Source: Mesaphorura yosii
Taxonomy: Eukaryota; Arthropoda; Collembola; Poduromorpha; Tullbergiidae
Direction of reading: 5' to 3'
Length of the DNA: 64,000 nt
NCBI GenBank assembly: GCA_009869945.1
Contig: WIXG01000019.1
Span: forward strand, 62,001-126,000
The notes beneath the pieces are model-generated. The model made no database searches. It was given only the letters and a program-made list of their open reading frames with translations, and was not told the DNA's origin. Made by a program: the position numbers and the translations under genes. Position 1 is the first letter of the stretch, and the number at the start of each line of letters is the position of its first letter. This document shows positions 25,480 through 43,141 of this stretch, in pieces.

Positions 25480-26673
25480 TTACTCTGACGAGTCAACAAA
25501 ACCGCCACAGCGGATTTTGTCACAGTGAGCCTTGCCACGGAGGGCGCTCTGCAGCGTCGTAAAGTAAACGCTCTCCTGAGCACTGGCCGGTAACATTTTC
25601 TCAAGTACCGTCGCCGCCAACATGCTTTTGCTTGACCCGGCTCCCAGCTGAGTGCCCAGGAGACAGACGCTTCTCTGCATGCACTGACCGCTCTCGATCG
25701 CCGATAAGACCATGTCCGCCAGACGAGTCAAGTGCGCGTCGCTCTGCAATAATGAAACCATTGCAATTTCGCACTCATTAGACGGACACTTCAATGCGTC
25801 TCGAGAAAGTGTCTCACCTCAATCGCGCGTCGTTTCCTGCTCTTCTTCACGTCTTTGCTGCCATTCATGCCCGCGTCCTCGCCATCGTGCAGATCAGCCA
25901 GACTCTTTGTGCCACTCACCAGCCAGATGCAGCCGTGCCACAGAATAAGCGCGACCAACACGCCCCCCACGACGGTGCCGCCGAGGCCGGCACCCCAGCG
26001 GTTCTCGCTGACCGCGAGCGGCTGCGCAGCAGCAGCAGAAGCAGCCGCATCCTGAAACCAAACAAATGGGCAAATGAGCACAGGGTATTATGGGTCAAAT
26101 TGAGACAATGGACAACGGAATGCAAACAGGCCCGTGTCCGCATTCGTGCTAGTGCTCACCGCAGCGTCCTTGTAGAAGTACGTAGCTCCCGGTCCCAGTC
26201 TGCCCCCGCCGTAGACTTTCACGTTTGCATTTGGCGACCCGTTGTGATCCAGCAACGCGGAAAGACCGTAGCCGTTGTTGATTGAGAATCCTCCCGTTTC
26301 CCTGCAATGCAGTGCAGAGCAGAGCAATGTAAATATTTGAGAACAATGACGGACTGGGCAGCGATAAAGTTTTGAACATAAATTACTGCATATTAGTCGT
26401 CGTATTCAAAAGCTCTGCATTCAGCAATCAGCAGAGCAATGGAAAGTGCACAATAAAAGCAATGGGAATGGGCAATGGCAAAGAACGCGTAGGCATAGGC
26501 AATCGAAATTATTCGTACAAGAGAGTCCCGGGAGGCTTTGTCTGGCTCGGCTGCTGCGGCCCGGACGCTGCTGCTGGCGAAGTTTCGTCATCGGCCCGTA
26601 CCCGCACGGTGGTGCCGGAGCAGAAGCCAAGAGCAAGAAAAACAAATAACAATGGTGAAATGTGTGGACTCAT
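25480..26673 (-). CDS. Small single-pass membrane protein with a four-cysteine tail, unknown function
   Basis: Exons 26673-26519, 26301-26160, 26051-25818 and 25743-25480 give 264 aa with consistent phases. Residues 1-24 look like a cleavable signal peptide (MSPHISPLLFVFLALGFCSG). A Pro/Gln-rich then Gly/Asn-rich segment follows (VKVYGGGRLGPGATYFY). An Ala-rich linker leads to one hydrophobic segment (GGTVVGGVLVALILWHGCIWLV) around residue 125, then a basic stretch (KKSRKRRAIE). The C-terminal exon is predicted helical and has four cysteines in two pairs (GQCMQRSVC and AHCDKIRC), suggesting disulfides or a small fold. Cysteine-paired C-termini like this occur in several uncharacterised insect membrane proteins, but I do not recognise the family. 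Topology is uncertain: type I if the signal is cleaved. It stands alone on its strand, convergent with mAChR-B. Confidence 0.72.
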
Positions 26674-29409
26674 AATTTATCGTATTATTTCACCACAATA
26701 AGAAAACCAATCTATAAACTCCGCACAGCGGCAGGCAAGGCAAAGCACGTGCGGGATTGTTATGATATTATGTAATGATCCACAAAGATTATTAGTTCGC
26801 TATTCAAAACCCACTCGACTTGGAAGAAAATCTTTACACTTTACTCTTGCCTCGAAGAAGTCTCGGTCCAAACTGCCAACGCCTGCCAATGCTGATGGCC
26901 GTAATGGCTTGAGAACCCTTTGCCTTTGCTGTATGTGCTGCTTTGCTTAATGGGTAAAAAATTCCATGCGAGCCAGGAAAAATTCCTTCAAAGGGACGCG
27001 TAGCCATAAAAAATGAGACATTAGCCAGAACACCTGCAAATTATTTCTTCAACGGCTCTGAGTGGAAGTTTTTCTTAAAAATAGCCAAAATACGGCCGTC
27101 GCGCCGTCGTGTTGGTCAAGTTCGTTTTGGCTTTGTGGTGCCTTTTCTGTCTTTTATCAAAGGAAGGGTCGAGCTCGTTTTTATTTGTCACTCGTCGATC
27201 GTCTTTTTTATTTGTCTTTGTTCTGTGACTACTCAACCAGAAATATTCCAAGAATTCTATTAAAAACACTCAAACACTCGCCTTTCTATTTCCACTTTCC
27301 ACTCGCACTCGAACTTGCCAACAAACGTGCGACCAAGCGAACTAGCGATTAAGAGCGTCGTTGCCCATTCCAGACGAATAATTCCCATTTATGCAAACTG
27401 GAATTCTTTGCTTCATGTTCATGCTTCCATTTGCGTTTAGAATTTCGAAAATCATTCGGGATGCAATGCATGCGGCGAAGGCACTAGCCGGGCCTATTCA
27501 ATTAGAGTTATTAGAGCAAATTGCAAAAATATTCAATCAGCAGCTGAAGGCTTTCATCTTTCATGAATTCACCTTGACCGAGGCCCGTGTCTAATACGAA
27601 GCAGGCGAAATAGGCGAAATAGTTTTCTTGGAACGCACGCATCAGATTGTGGCTCATGGTTTCTAATCTAATCTCTTTTCTCTGCGTGCGATGTGCGCTG
27701 GGCCGGCTGGGCTTGGCGCTGACCGCAGGTGAATATGCTTCAATGACCAGCCACGCAAGCGGGTCGTCTCGTTGAATGGACTGAATGGCAGATAATTCGA
27801 TGTAGTGAAATATCATTTCTATTTTAAGACGAAATACTACAAGCAAGAACAAGCCCACGGCGAGTTGGCGTTAACGAAGGTAATCTCATGCTGGCAAAAG
27901 TCATTTGCTCTTTGCCGGCTGAGAAAGTGGAATAACGAATAGGAGATGATTCAATCAGAGATGATGAGGTGGAGGCAAAAGTAAAAGTGCTACAAGACGA
28001 GTGTCCGTAATAAAATATCAGACTTGGTCGGTCCGTCAGGGCTGGTCATTTTCATGGAAAATGGAAATCGATTATTGTCACTTTACCGGCGCGGCGTGGC
28101 GTGGCGTGGCTGAGGAGCTCAGGCACATCAACCATGAAGCACGAATCATGATGTGCAAGAAGCGTGTAGCGTGTATGCGGAATTCGAGCTATCCGACGAC
28201 ACAAATGGACGAACTCCGCTGACAATTCAATTTGATCCCACGGAGGGACTTATTTGGAAAGCTTTTAGGAGGTCAATCTATTACTTACACAATGACACCT
28301 CAGCTCTCTAGCCTCCTCCTCGTCGTCGTCGCTGTGGCTCACACTTGCCGAGTCGGAACAAAATTCATGGCGTGAGCTTGGCGTCTTCCCTTCGACCTAC
28401 GCAGTTGGAACAAAAGGAGCAGTTGAGCACTAGCGCCGTGGTGGTTTGTTGATTAATAATCACAATTTCAATTTTTCCGGTTCATCTTTCATTTTAATTG
28501 ATAGTTTAATTTCATGCGGACCCAGTGAGAGAATTTTACCCGCTCTTTTTTGAAAAAATGGCCTGGGACATGTGAAATAATGCAAATGCAAGTGTTTTCC
28601 GGTTTTACTGACGACTGCAATTTTCCGTGATGATCATCTTTTATTTCCAGCAGCGTACAGCGTGCAAGGAGAGAGGAAAGTATAATTTTTCATTACGAGC
28701 TGCCCCCAAAATTGAAACGTATACATTTTATGAAGACTGATTAATTTTGTGGAGCCTACAGTAGGCCGAGACCGGGCACAGTGTGGAATGCTGGAAACAT
28801 TACGAAGGGATTTGGAGCAGTCTGTAAGAGGCTCAAGATTAGCTAGGCGAAAACAGAGGACATCTCGTGCTTCATAATTCATCTCGCTGGGGTGTTGTCC
28901 CAATTTTATGTGCCTCGTCTCCGTCGCCTGACGACCCCACTCCTTACTGGAAAATATGCACCCAAAAATGACAAATGCCGAACTGCCATGCAAAGTTCAA
29001 GCCTGACAAATCGCTTAAACTCAATCTGCAATTTGCAATGCTTAAATTAGAAATGCACTCCAATATTTCAAGTGATTTACACTCAGCAGTATTAACAAAG
29101 GAGGCGAGAAGAGCGGGACTTGCAGAAATGTGGAGTGCGTGAAGTGGAGATTGGGGATCCGTCTATGAGAGAAGAAAAGATGCATTTGAGATGGGTAAAC
29201 AATGCAATGCAAGGGCTTTGAGTCATTGTAACAAGATCCAGTGAAAGCATTCACTCATCCTCATTCAGAGGACTCGGAATTTTGAAATTCAAACCAAAAT
29301 ACAGGTCCAAATGTGTGTTGGCACCAGCTATCTCGTTAGTTTTATTAATTCTGCACTGTGATAGGTCAATACTAGTGCGAATTGGTAACAACAAATTGTC
29401 GATTATTGC
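26674..29409. other. Divergent intergenic region between the four-cysteine gene and E(z)
   Basis: The genes either side point away from each other, so 2.7 kb hold both promoters. No protein-coding exon is supported. A GGCGTGGC-type short repeat occurs near 28090-28110, similar to one near 9855. Confidence 0.45.
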
Positions 29410-32836
<3,427 letters not shown>

Positions 32837-33387
32837 GAAGACCAAAAAGTAATCTGACCGGAGCCGTTGAAAAATGTTAACACGTTTTTTAGACTTTTTA
32901 GATTGAATCTTTTTTATGCCTTGCTTATTTGCGACACTGCCACGTGCCTTGTAATTTCGAGAACTATCCGAATAAAGACATTTCCTCTATTTAATCCCAG
33001 AAAGCAATCATACGGATTTGTTCATACATTTATTCAGATAACTGAGACCTTTTACAACATCTTATAAGGTAGAATTTCAGACTTTCCCACTCTTGAATTG
33101 CCCAATTCGCTCAGAATTCAAGACAACCTAAAGGCCACATCTCATTAATTATGTAGAGTTTGTAAAAGGCATCGTGTAAAAGTAAAATAGTTTAGCACTA
33201 CAACAATGACTACGATTATCCTATGCACATTCCTTATATAAATATAGGTACATTTATAAATTGTCTTTTCATCCCTTTGGACAAGCACGGAATTCCACAG
33301 CGGAATTAACACCAATTCTCTCTGGAATAAAGTAAACGCATCCAATCACTCAATCACAATTCCCCATTCTTTCCTCATTTCAATTGA
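32837..33387. other. Convergent 3' region between E(z) and an orphan gene
   Basis: The two 3' ends face each other across about 550 bp. AATAAA at 32971-32976 is a likely E(z) poly(A) signal. No coding sequence is seen. Confidence 0.5.
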
Positions 33388-34089
33388 CTAATTAGTGGCA
33401 ATAGTAGGCTGGATATCAGTGACTTCAGTGACCGAAGTGGAATCACGGCCACGAGATTTGCGTCTCTTTATAAAGAAACGAATGAGGAAGAAGAGGGGAA
33501 TGAGGCCAATGGCAGTTGCTAAAATGAAAAGGAAGACGTTAACTTCGCTGATAAGGTCGATGAGTTTCTCAACTATCTTGGCGGTAGCGCGAGGGACAGT
33601 TTCTTCGACGGTTTTCCACTTCAGACCCTTTCTTTCTTCTGGATTTCCAGTGGAAGTTTCTTCTTCCTTTGGCAGCGGAGTGTCTGTCTGCAAGTGGGAG
33701 GAAAAACAATTTATTGCACTGAAAGCCGTAAAAAGGTACTTTAGCCATTTTAACGAAGAAAATGACAACAGAGAATGCAGAATCCATTCGATTACCTTTG
33801 CGTCTGTTTCTTCGATGTTTTTCTTCTTCTGACCCTGGACTCCAATGGAAGTTTCATCCGCCTTTGTTGGAACAGTGTTTGGAGTCTCGACCTGCAAGAA
33901 GAAGGAGATTGCAGATTTGAAGCCAGTCGATAAAAAATTAAGGACCAAGGTGGCTGACACGTGGGAGGATTGTAAGAAACTTCGTTCACTTACTTTTGTA
34001 TCTGTTTTAGCTCCAGCCTTGGCCTTCCTCAGTGCTGCTCCGTCGCTAGGACCTGGCGAGAGCCCGATGACCAGCAAAGCGACCAACAT
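33388..34089 (-). CDS. Orphan signal-peptide/TM protein with a duplicated exon, unknown function
   Basis: The preferred model has exons 34089-33994, 33891-33796 and 33687-33388, all phase 0, giving 163 aa. Both introns have GT-AG ends (GTAAGT...TTCTTGCAG; GTAATC...CACTTGCAG). The first residues look like a signal peptide (MLVALLVIGLSPGPSDGAAL). Two similar charged repeats follow (exon 2 and the start of exon 3, sharing ETP/DTP, ETSxG and EET). Then comes a transmembrane helix around residues 113-136 and a basic tail (KRRKSRGRDS). Both introns are multiples of three and free of stops, so the whole locus is also one 233-codon ORF, and retention of either intron would yield a protein. No recognised domain. 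It is convergent with E(z). Confidence 0.6.
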   Translation of the reverse strand: MLVALLVIGLSPGPSDGAALRKAKAGAKTDTKVSERSFLQSSHVSATLVLNFLSTGFKSAISFFLQVETPNTVPTKADETSIGVQGQKKKNIEETDAKVIEWILHSLLSFSSLKWLKYLFTAFSAINCFSSHLQTDTPLPKEEETSTGNPEERKGLKWKTVEETVPRATAKIVEKLIDLISEVNVFLFILATAIGLIPLFFLIRFFIKRRKSRGRDSTSVTEVTDIQPTIATN

Positions 34090-35543
34090 GATTGAAATCG
34101 TAGAACGACGACTGAACTGTAATTCAGAAGGGCAAGGCCGTAAATTGCTTCCAAAGTGTCGGACATGTTAGTCATTAAAACAAAAAATACGTAACAATGA
34201 AGGCAGCCTACCATCTTGACGGCCATTTCAAAGACAAACACGACACACGAAAAAATTCAACCACGAAAGGTGAAATTATGGATTTTAATGTTTTTAAGGC
34301 TAGAAGTCTTCTGAGAAAATAGTCAATTTTTGCCACACTTCGCACTCAACAGAAATGCTTTCGGGATGAATTTAACGTCCGTCCGGTTGGACTGGGAAAT
34401 GGAATAGAGATCAGCAAAATTGTAATAATAAAGATTACATTTTTATGAAATACCGAGAAATCTAGTTTTCTAGTATGGAACAGCGTTATCAAACAGAATC
34501 TAATGCTTTTATGACTGTCAAACCTGATGACACGCAAAATCGTGTTTAAGTGACAAATCAATGACACTCCATGAAACGGTTAAAGCTAAAAACGGACCAG
34601 TTGTAGCCAGCAAATTAGTGATTAAGAGATTAATGATTACAGGGCTCGCACGATTAAAACTTTTGATCGTTTGGCAGCTTCACCCGAAAAGCAATGGCAA
34701 AAATTACTATTTGCAACACGAAGACGGCAGTGGTGCATGCATGGATTAGAAACTCAAGTTTAAACGTCCTTTCTCGACACTCCGAAGTTCTTGAATGAGT
34801 TGAATCGGTTAGAAGTCTGATCTACTGCCGCACCACACAACCCCACCCAACGAGGCTCCAAAGGACGTGGCAGAATCGAGTGACGTTGCGTCTTCAAGTA
34901 CGACGTGGCAGAATCGTTCGCAGCGGAGGCGAGAGCTGTCGTTGGCGGAGATTTGTTGAATGAAAAAAGACCAACCTGAGTCTGGGACAAAACTTGGGTG
35001 GCTGTTCTCCCCGTCCCCGAGCCGGCTACAGTAGCGCCTTGCACTTCATTATTACAACTCTACCTTTACTATTATTAGAGCTTAGAGTAATAGAGCTCTA
35101 ATAATAATTGCAGTCCTCGACCAATAGTATCGAATTGTTCCCCTAACCCACCCCTTGTTTATAACACTCACGGGTACCGGTGCATTCGCGAAAACCACTG
35201 CACGGAAATTGGCATTGAATGCACGTCACGTCCTTTAAATGTATGCATACGGAGCATGAAGTCGACGCCCAAATTCTTGATTATGGCTATAAATTACCTT
35301 GGTAGTCATTTAGTGACACTTTTTGGCAGATACCCCAATCGCAAATTCGCATCGCATCGCATCGTGAAATGATCACTAGAATAATCTACCAAGAAATCGT
35401 ACGATATATACTGAAATCTAGGACGATGCAACGCAATGAAAACTTTGGCAAGTAAACATCGTCATTTATTACCATTTCCAAAACACGGTTATAAAACTGA
35501 GGTAGAAAACTAAAGTGCGAATGCGATTCTCACTTGCAAGCCC
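34090..35543. other. Intergenic region with a perfect inverted repeat
   Basis: This lies between the orphan membrane gene and ABT1. A 94-codon minus-strand ORF at 34760-35044 has no supporting features. A perfect hairpin lies at 35071-35105. The minus-strand AATAAA at 35465-35470, about 75 bp past the ABT1 stop, is a likely poly(A) signal. Confidence 0.45.
35071..35105. repeat. Perfect 12-bp inverted repeat (hairpin)
   Basis: ATTATTAGAGCT at 35071-35082 is the exact reverse complement of AGCTCTAATAAT at 35094-35105, with an 11-base loop. It is AT-rich and intergenic. It may be a mobile-element remnant, a small structured RNA, or chance. Confidence 0.6.
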
Positions 35544-36324
35544 TCAGCTGTTTGTCGATTCTGCGCGGCTTGTTTCTGATTTCTTCTTCAACTTTTGTTT
35601 AAGACTGACTGATTTGGCGAAATAGTTGGTTTCGCGCTTCGCCGCCGACACTTCAGCCCTCAGCTTCTGTTGCTTCGATATCCGCTCATAAGCCAAGCGC
35701 TCGTTCAAGTGAACCCATTGAAATCTGAAATTTGCGAAAGAAAGCACTCACCGTTCATTCTTTGGAACTGATAATAGCTGGGTTGTTGTATTATATTTAT
35801 GTTTACCCTTTTAGGTACTTGATGTTCCAGAGAAAGTCATGGTAGACCTTACTTTTCTTTCCTCCAACTGGATGATTATTTAGAGTTATAGCAACTTTCT
35901 TAGCATGCCGACGCTTCCTGAATTCGATCCAGCCCTCAACGAATGTTTGGTTCTTGATTTTCGCTCTCTTTAACTTACTTTTCCAACCTTTCTCTGCACA
36001 AATTAAAATCTGTCGTCAAAACTTTCAAACTTAAGACCATCGACAAGTTTGTTATGTAGTGTTGAGTGTTTCCGTACCTTCAGGTTGTAGAAAAGATCTG
36101 TTAATTTCGCCAAACTGTGAGAAATATTCCCGAATGGCTTTAACATTCATTCCAGGAGGAATTGTAGACAAGTAAATGATGCCTGCCACGTTCTTTTTGT
36201 CTGTGTTTGGATTGCGGGAAGGTTTTGCACTGGCGGTGGTGGCCGTTGGCTCTACAGTCTCGGTCTCGCAATCAGAGGCTCCTGAAGTACTTGCGTGGTC
36301 AATGCTTTCAATAATGTCATCCAT
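35544..36324 (-). CDS. ABT1: ABT1/Esf2-type nucleolar RRM protein, complete, 3 exons
   Basis: Members of this family (yeast Esf2, human ABT1) act in the nucleolus in 18S rRNA processing and small-subunit assembly. Exons 36324-36078, 35993-35807 and 35724-35544 give 204 aa. The RRM core is visible: GIIYLSTIPPGMNVKAIREY (beta1-alpha1), FSQFGEINRSFLQPE, then FVEGWIEFRKRRHAKKVA and LNNHPVGGKKSK. The diagnostic C-terminal block follows, LWNIKYLKGFQWVHLNERLA then YERISKQQKLRAEVSAAKRE, ending in a basic tail. I chose the ATG at 36324 (MDDIIESI). An in-frame ATG at 36375 would add 17 residues with no family support. The RRM lacks strong aromatic RNP motifs, as is usual here. Confidence 0.92.
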
Positions 36325-37269
36325 CCTGTTGGCAAGATTTGAGCAATTCTGCTGAATCAGGTTGACCACTATCACAAAACAGTGTAGCGACTGATTAGGA
36401 CATTAAGTGCAAAGAAAAATTGCGAACCAATTCCTGACTCCTGATTCACCTGACACTGGAAGCTGATTGACTCTGGTGCTGAAAGTCCCGCTGGTGAACT
36501 GATTCCTGATGCCCCGAACTGAACTTATGTTTGTAAGGTCTAGCAAGTGAATGAGCCGAGCTTATCATTTATCACGATGAACACAACAATAATTATTCTA
36601 ACTTCATTCCAATAATTGGAATGAATTGTACTAGCTGCTTGCACGAGGATTATTTAAACTACGCTCTCGGCGAATAATTCGCATTATTCTTTGTTCATGA
36701 GTCTCGCACTTTTCGGAAGTTGACTTGTGCTATTTATTGACGGTAACCATACAAAAAGGCAACACATTTTATTAGATTCGTCAACGTCTTTGAGTTTATT
36801 CATGGTCGATCGTACATGGTACATTGTTAAGAATTAAAACTTATTCAATAATGATAAACAGAGTAAGTATTTAACTTTAGCGAGACGGCATAAGGCATAC
36901 TCGTTTCGTTACACAGTGATAGGCATTTGTCTGAGTATTCATTGTGAAAATACAGGCGGACAATGGAATTTATGCGATTCTTCCTCCGAAAGCACTTCGC
37001 ATTTGATTTGACTACAAATTAACACAGTATGGAATGTAACTTGCATTGCGTCTGGATACTTTTTAGTGAGCAATGCAATGGTTTGGAGTCTTTTATGAGA
37101 TGAATTTAGAATATGTACAAACTTCAAAGTAATTTTCCCTGAGGGACTTGTCTTTACAAGTAAAACATTTAAAATATAGAAAAATAAATTAATTTGAGTG
37201 TGAGCAACAGTAGCGTTTGGGAGGCCGAATTGGAATGCTGCTGAACGGAAGTCGGTCTGGGCTGACTGG
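36325..37269. other. Intergenic region, ABT1 promoter and 3' flank of the PPP1R16-like gene
   Basis: Both flanking genes are on the minus strand. No spliced or long ORF is supported. It is AT-rich with short palindromic AATT motifs. Confidence 0.4.
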
Positions 37270-40075
<2,806 letters not shown>

Positions 40076-42188
40076 GGTCGATGGTTCCAGCAGAACGATG
40101 ATTCAAAGTATTCGAAAGAGCTGAGTATTACAAGTTGAGGCTGGAGTTGGTTTCAAAGTTGCGATTGCAAAATGGAAGATTATTGCAGACTAGGCACACA
40201 TTTCTATTGCATCAATTGCATGGTTCACTCGGTTGAGCAAGGCACAAGTTACGAGGCCAGGCACCTGACAATGCTCACTAAAACACCTTCGAACTGGAAC
40301 CCATTTATCAGAAGACCGTGTAGATTTACTGCACTGTGTCTAGGCACCAGGCGACGCGACAGAGTCCTCTGGATGTCTGGATCTGGGGAAAATGAGACCA
40401 AAATGATAGTGAATATCAACAGCAACCGTTTTAAACTTAAAACTATTCGTTTTCTAACCTTTTTTGATACTGATTCAAAAACACCAATCGCAACGTGAGT
40501 GAAATCACATTGCGAATAAATTAAAACAGCTGCGTAGCTGATGCGAGTTTCTTGCTCATTTGATTGTGTTTCCTCAGCGCGTGTGGTGTGATGTGCTGCG
40601 TGCATCAATGCTCCAGTTCCAGTAGTCTGAGTCTCGCGTCAGATAACATTGTACTGCCACCAATGAATGTCACTTTACGATTTTTTGACATTGAACGTCC
40701 ACAAACCACGAACAACTGGACTCACCACAAGGAAACGCCACAATTATTACTAGTAGATAATCAAATCAAGTTCATACGTCGAAGGATTCCCCAGTTCTCA
40801 AATTCGATTAACAAGTTGATGTTGAATTAAGCTGCAATGATTATGCATCATGACTCGAGTCACGAATCACGATGCGATCGATCGGCCAAAGGCTAATATA
40901 TACATAACAAGTTAACAAGGCACACGAACGAGTAATCGGAGGTTATTACTGTTGTCGGATTGACAGGCGATCACGGCGCGCCAGGGCACTTTATTTGTTC
41001 GTGGTGTAGGTTGTTCAAGGCGGATGAATGACGGAGAAGTTCCTATCTATTGTAGTCTATCAGATCCACTTAACTTAACATGACGATTACCTATTGCCTT
41101 TCATTCGCCGAAAACGTGAATGAAGTTTGGGTGATAAAGTCCGCTAGGCGCTGAAATGTTTGATGAACAGCTGAACTTGAATTATTTCACATTTGCTCGT
41201 AAATTGACGTAATATTTGCTTGCATGGAGCCGGAACACTCGCCACATTCAGCAGACTTTACACAAACCAACTCATAGTCACACCGCATCAATTAACACTG
41301 CTACACCACAGCACAACTTTAATTATGTGCCAATTGCCGACATTTAAACCGCAAGGTGAAGACAAAACACAAGTTTTATGATCCAGTTTATCGTTCCCGT
41401 TTTGACTGCTCCTCGTTGGTTTGGCTGGCTGCAGTTGAGCATTAGTTTACATTTGTACTGTCCCGAAATTAAATGCTGGTCGTATCCCTCACCGCATAAC
41501 GCAAAGGCCAAATTGTGGCAGTGGCAGGCAACATTACCGTGCTGCAATGCATCAATCCATTGATTGCACAGGTGGGAGAGAGAAGTTGGAGTACCTGAAC
41601 GATTTATTAACACACCTGAGACTGAGACCGAGCGTAGTAACAACATCGCTGAAATTCTCAGGAGAAAATGTGAAACATTATTGCCTTACAAGTTCACATC
41701 GAATCGAATGGGAGTTCCTTCATTGTGCGTGGATAATCAACATAAAACATCGTCATGTTTACGTGTGTAGGAAATTCACAAGCCACGTTTTTACATTCAT
41801 GTAATGCAATAGGCGAACGACCAGGCCAGGCTGCTGTTTTGCTAAAAATAAACTCGTAATTAAAAATTAGCAAGACAAAGGGACAATTTAAATGCTAATT
41901 TAGTTTAGTCTGGTCATGGAGCGTAGTCATTCTCATTTGCGATGGAATTCTGAAACAGCGTTTCAAGCACGGAGTTTCTTCAACGAAAAGAGTTATTACG
42001 ATGCCAAAATGCAAGGTTTTCTGACAGTTTATTCAAGATTCTTAACGAGAACGATCTGTTGGCTCATAATCAACAATAAGAATATAAAACTGCATAACAG
42101 ATATTGCTTAAATTAGCAATCGACATGGACTTGAGCTTGGAATGTGATTAACTACTTATTTGTAGTAATTAGTGGAATTCCTCATGAC
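40076..42188. other. Intergenic region upstream of the PPP1R16-like gene
   Basis: The left part should be promoter and 5' UTR of the minus-strand PPP1R16 gene, and the right end the 3' flank of the TMEM42-like gene. The short ORFs present do not splice or resemble known proteins. Confidence 0.4.
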
Positions 42189-42909
42189 TCATTTGGACTT
42201 GTGCTTTTTTCGTTTGCTTCCAAAAATGGGCGCGCTTCCTCCCTTCTTGCCGTAATTCATTAACGCGAGTCCGAAGAGAATGAGCAGAGTTCCCAACCAC
42301 CACATTAAGCTGGCAGATTCACCAAATAAAAGGCGACCCAGCAGAGCCTACATGCAAGAACTTTCAATTAATGGTTTTCCTAACTTTACGATGTTGATTT
42401 TTCAAGAAATCCTACCGATGAGATGAAGTTCGCTGCTGTATTTGTCACGGTGGCTTCTAAACTGGTACGGCAATAGTGAAGAGCTTTGACGAACACCGTC
42501 CACATTAAAATGTTGACCAAAATCATCACGCCAAATGAAAGCACTTGCAAGTAAAATACGACCTGAAATTTCATGCACAAAATTCTTCAAGTTGGAAAGG
42601 TACGCCTCATATTCGTCTTCTTCTCAATTTTCTCACCTGACCGCAAATTGAATAAGCGTTCTCCATGCTAAAATTAAGGATCGGTGAGAAAGTACAGACC
42701 GATTCGCAGAGCCATAACGTTTCATTTGAGTTGAAGGCAAACTTTCCAAAAGTCCCAGCAATGCAAGCAAGAACACCTACGAATCATTTCATTTTAGCTG
42801 TTAGCCAGTGAGATTGGAAGGAAGCAAAGGAGGTGTTACCTGATGTTAAGGAGAGCATCAACCCTTTGGTGGGATTGCGACTTCTTGTGTCATTGTCTAC
42901 TTCCTTCAT
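42189..42909 (-). CDS. TMEM42: TMEM42-like multi-pass membrane protein (EamA/DMT type), complete, 4 exons
   Basis: Exons 42909-42840, 42776-42637, 42562-42416 and 42347-42189 give 171 aa. Hydrophobic segments appear around GLMLSLTSGVLACIAGTFGK, VVFYLQVLSFGVMILVNIL, TNTAANFISSALLGRLLFGE and LMWWLGTLLILFGLALM. The pattern NxLMWTxFxxAL, TVTxTxxNFxSSAxLGxLLFGE, WWxGxxLxLxGL matches human TMEM42 as I know it. It resembles half of a drug/metabolite transporter. Substrate and location are unknown. The C-terminus is basic (SKRKKHKSK). The start follows the only in-frame ATG before exon 2 (MKEVDNDT). The next gene on the same strand begins 1.1 kb upstream. Confidence 0.82.
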
Positions 42910-43141
42910 GTTGAGAGTAGTTTAAAGCAGCTGAAGCAAGCTGGCAGTTTACCTGAAATTCAAAGAAAGGAATTAAGTGTGTTGATGTAGGGGACACGTC
43001 AGAATCTTCGAAGAATGAGTGGAAAATGTTGAAAGGAAATCGCAAGAAATTGAGAAGGTCCAATTTATTTCATAAAATTTGTAAATGACAATTCGAACTT
43101 ACACTAGGAAATAATATTGCAATTTCAGTTTATCTCGTAGA

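Noticed and set aside
28085-28112. GGCGTGGC short tandem repeat, also near 9855
   Set aside because: Only a few imperfect units of simple sequence; no array structure, not a CRISPR or satellite.
34760-35044. 94-codon minus-strand ORF between the orphan membrane gene and ABT1
   Set aside because: No signal peptide, domain or plausible exon partner.
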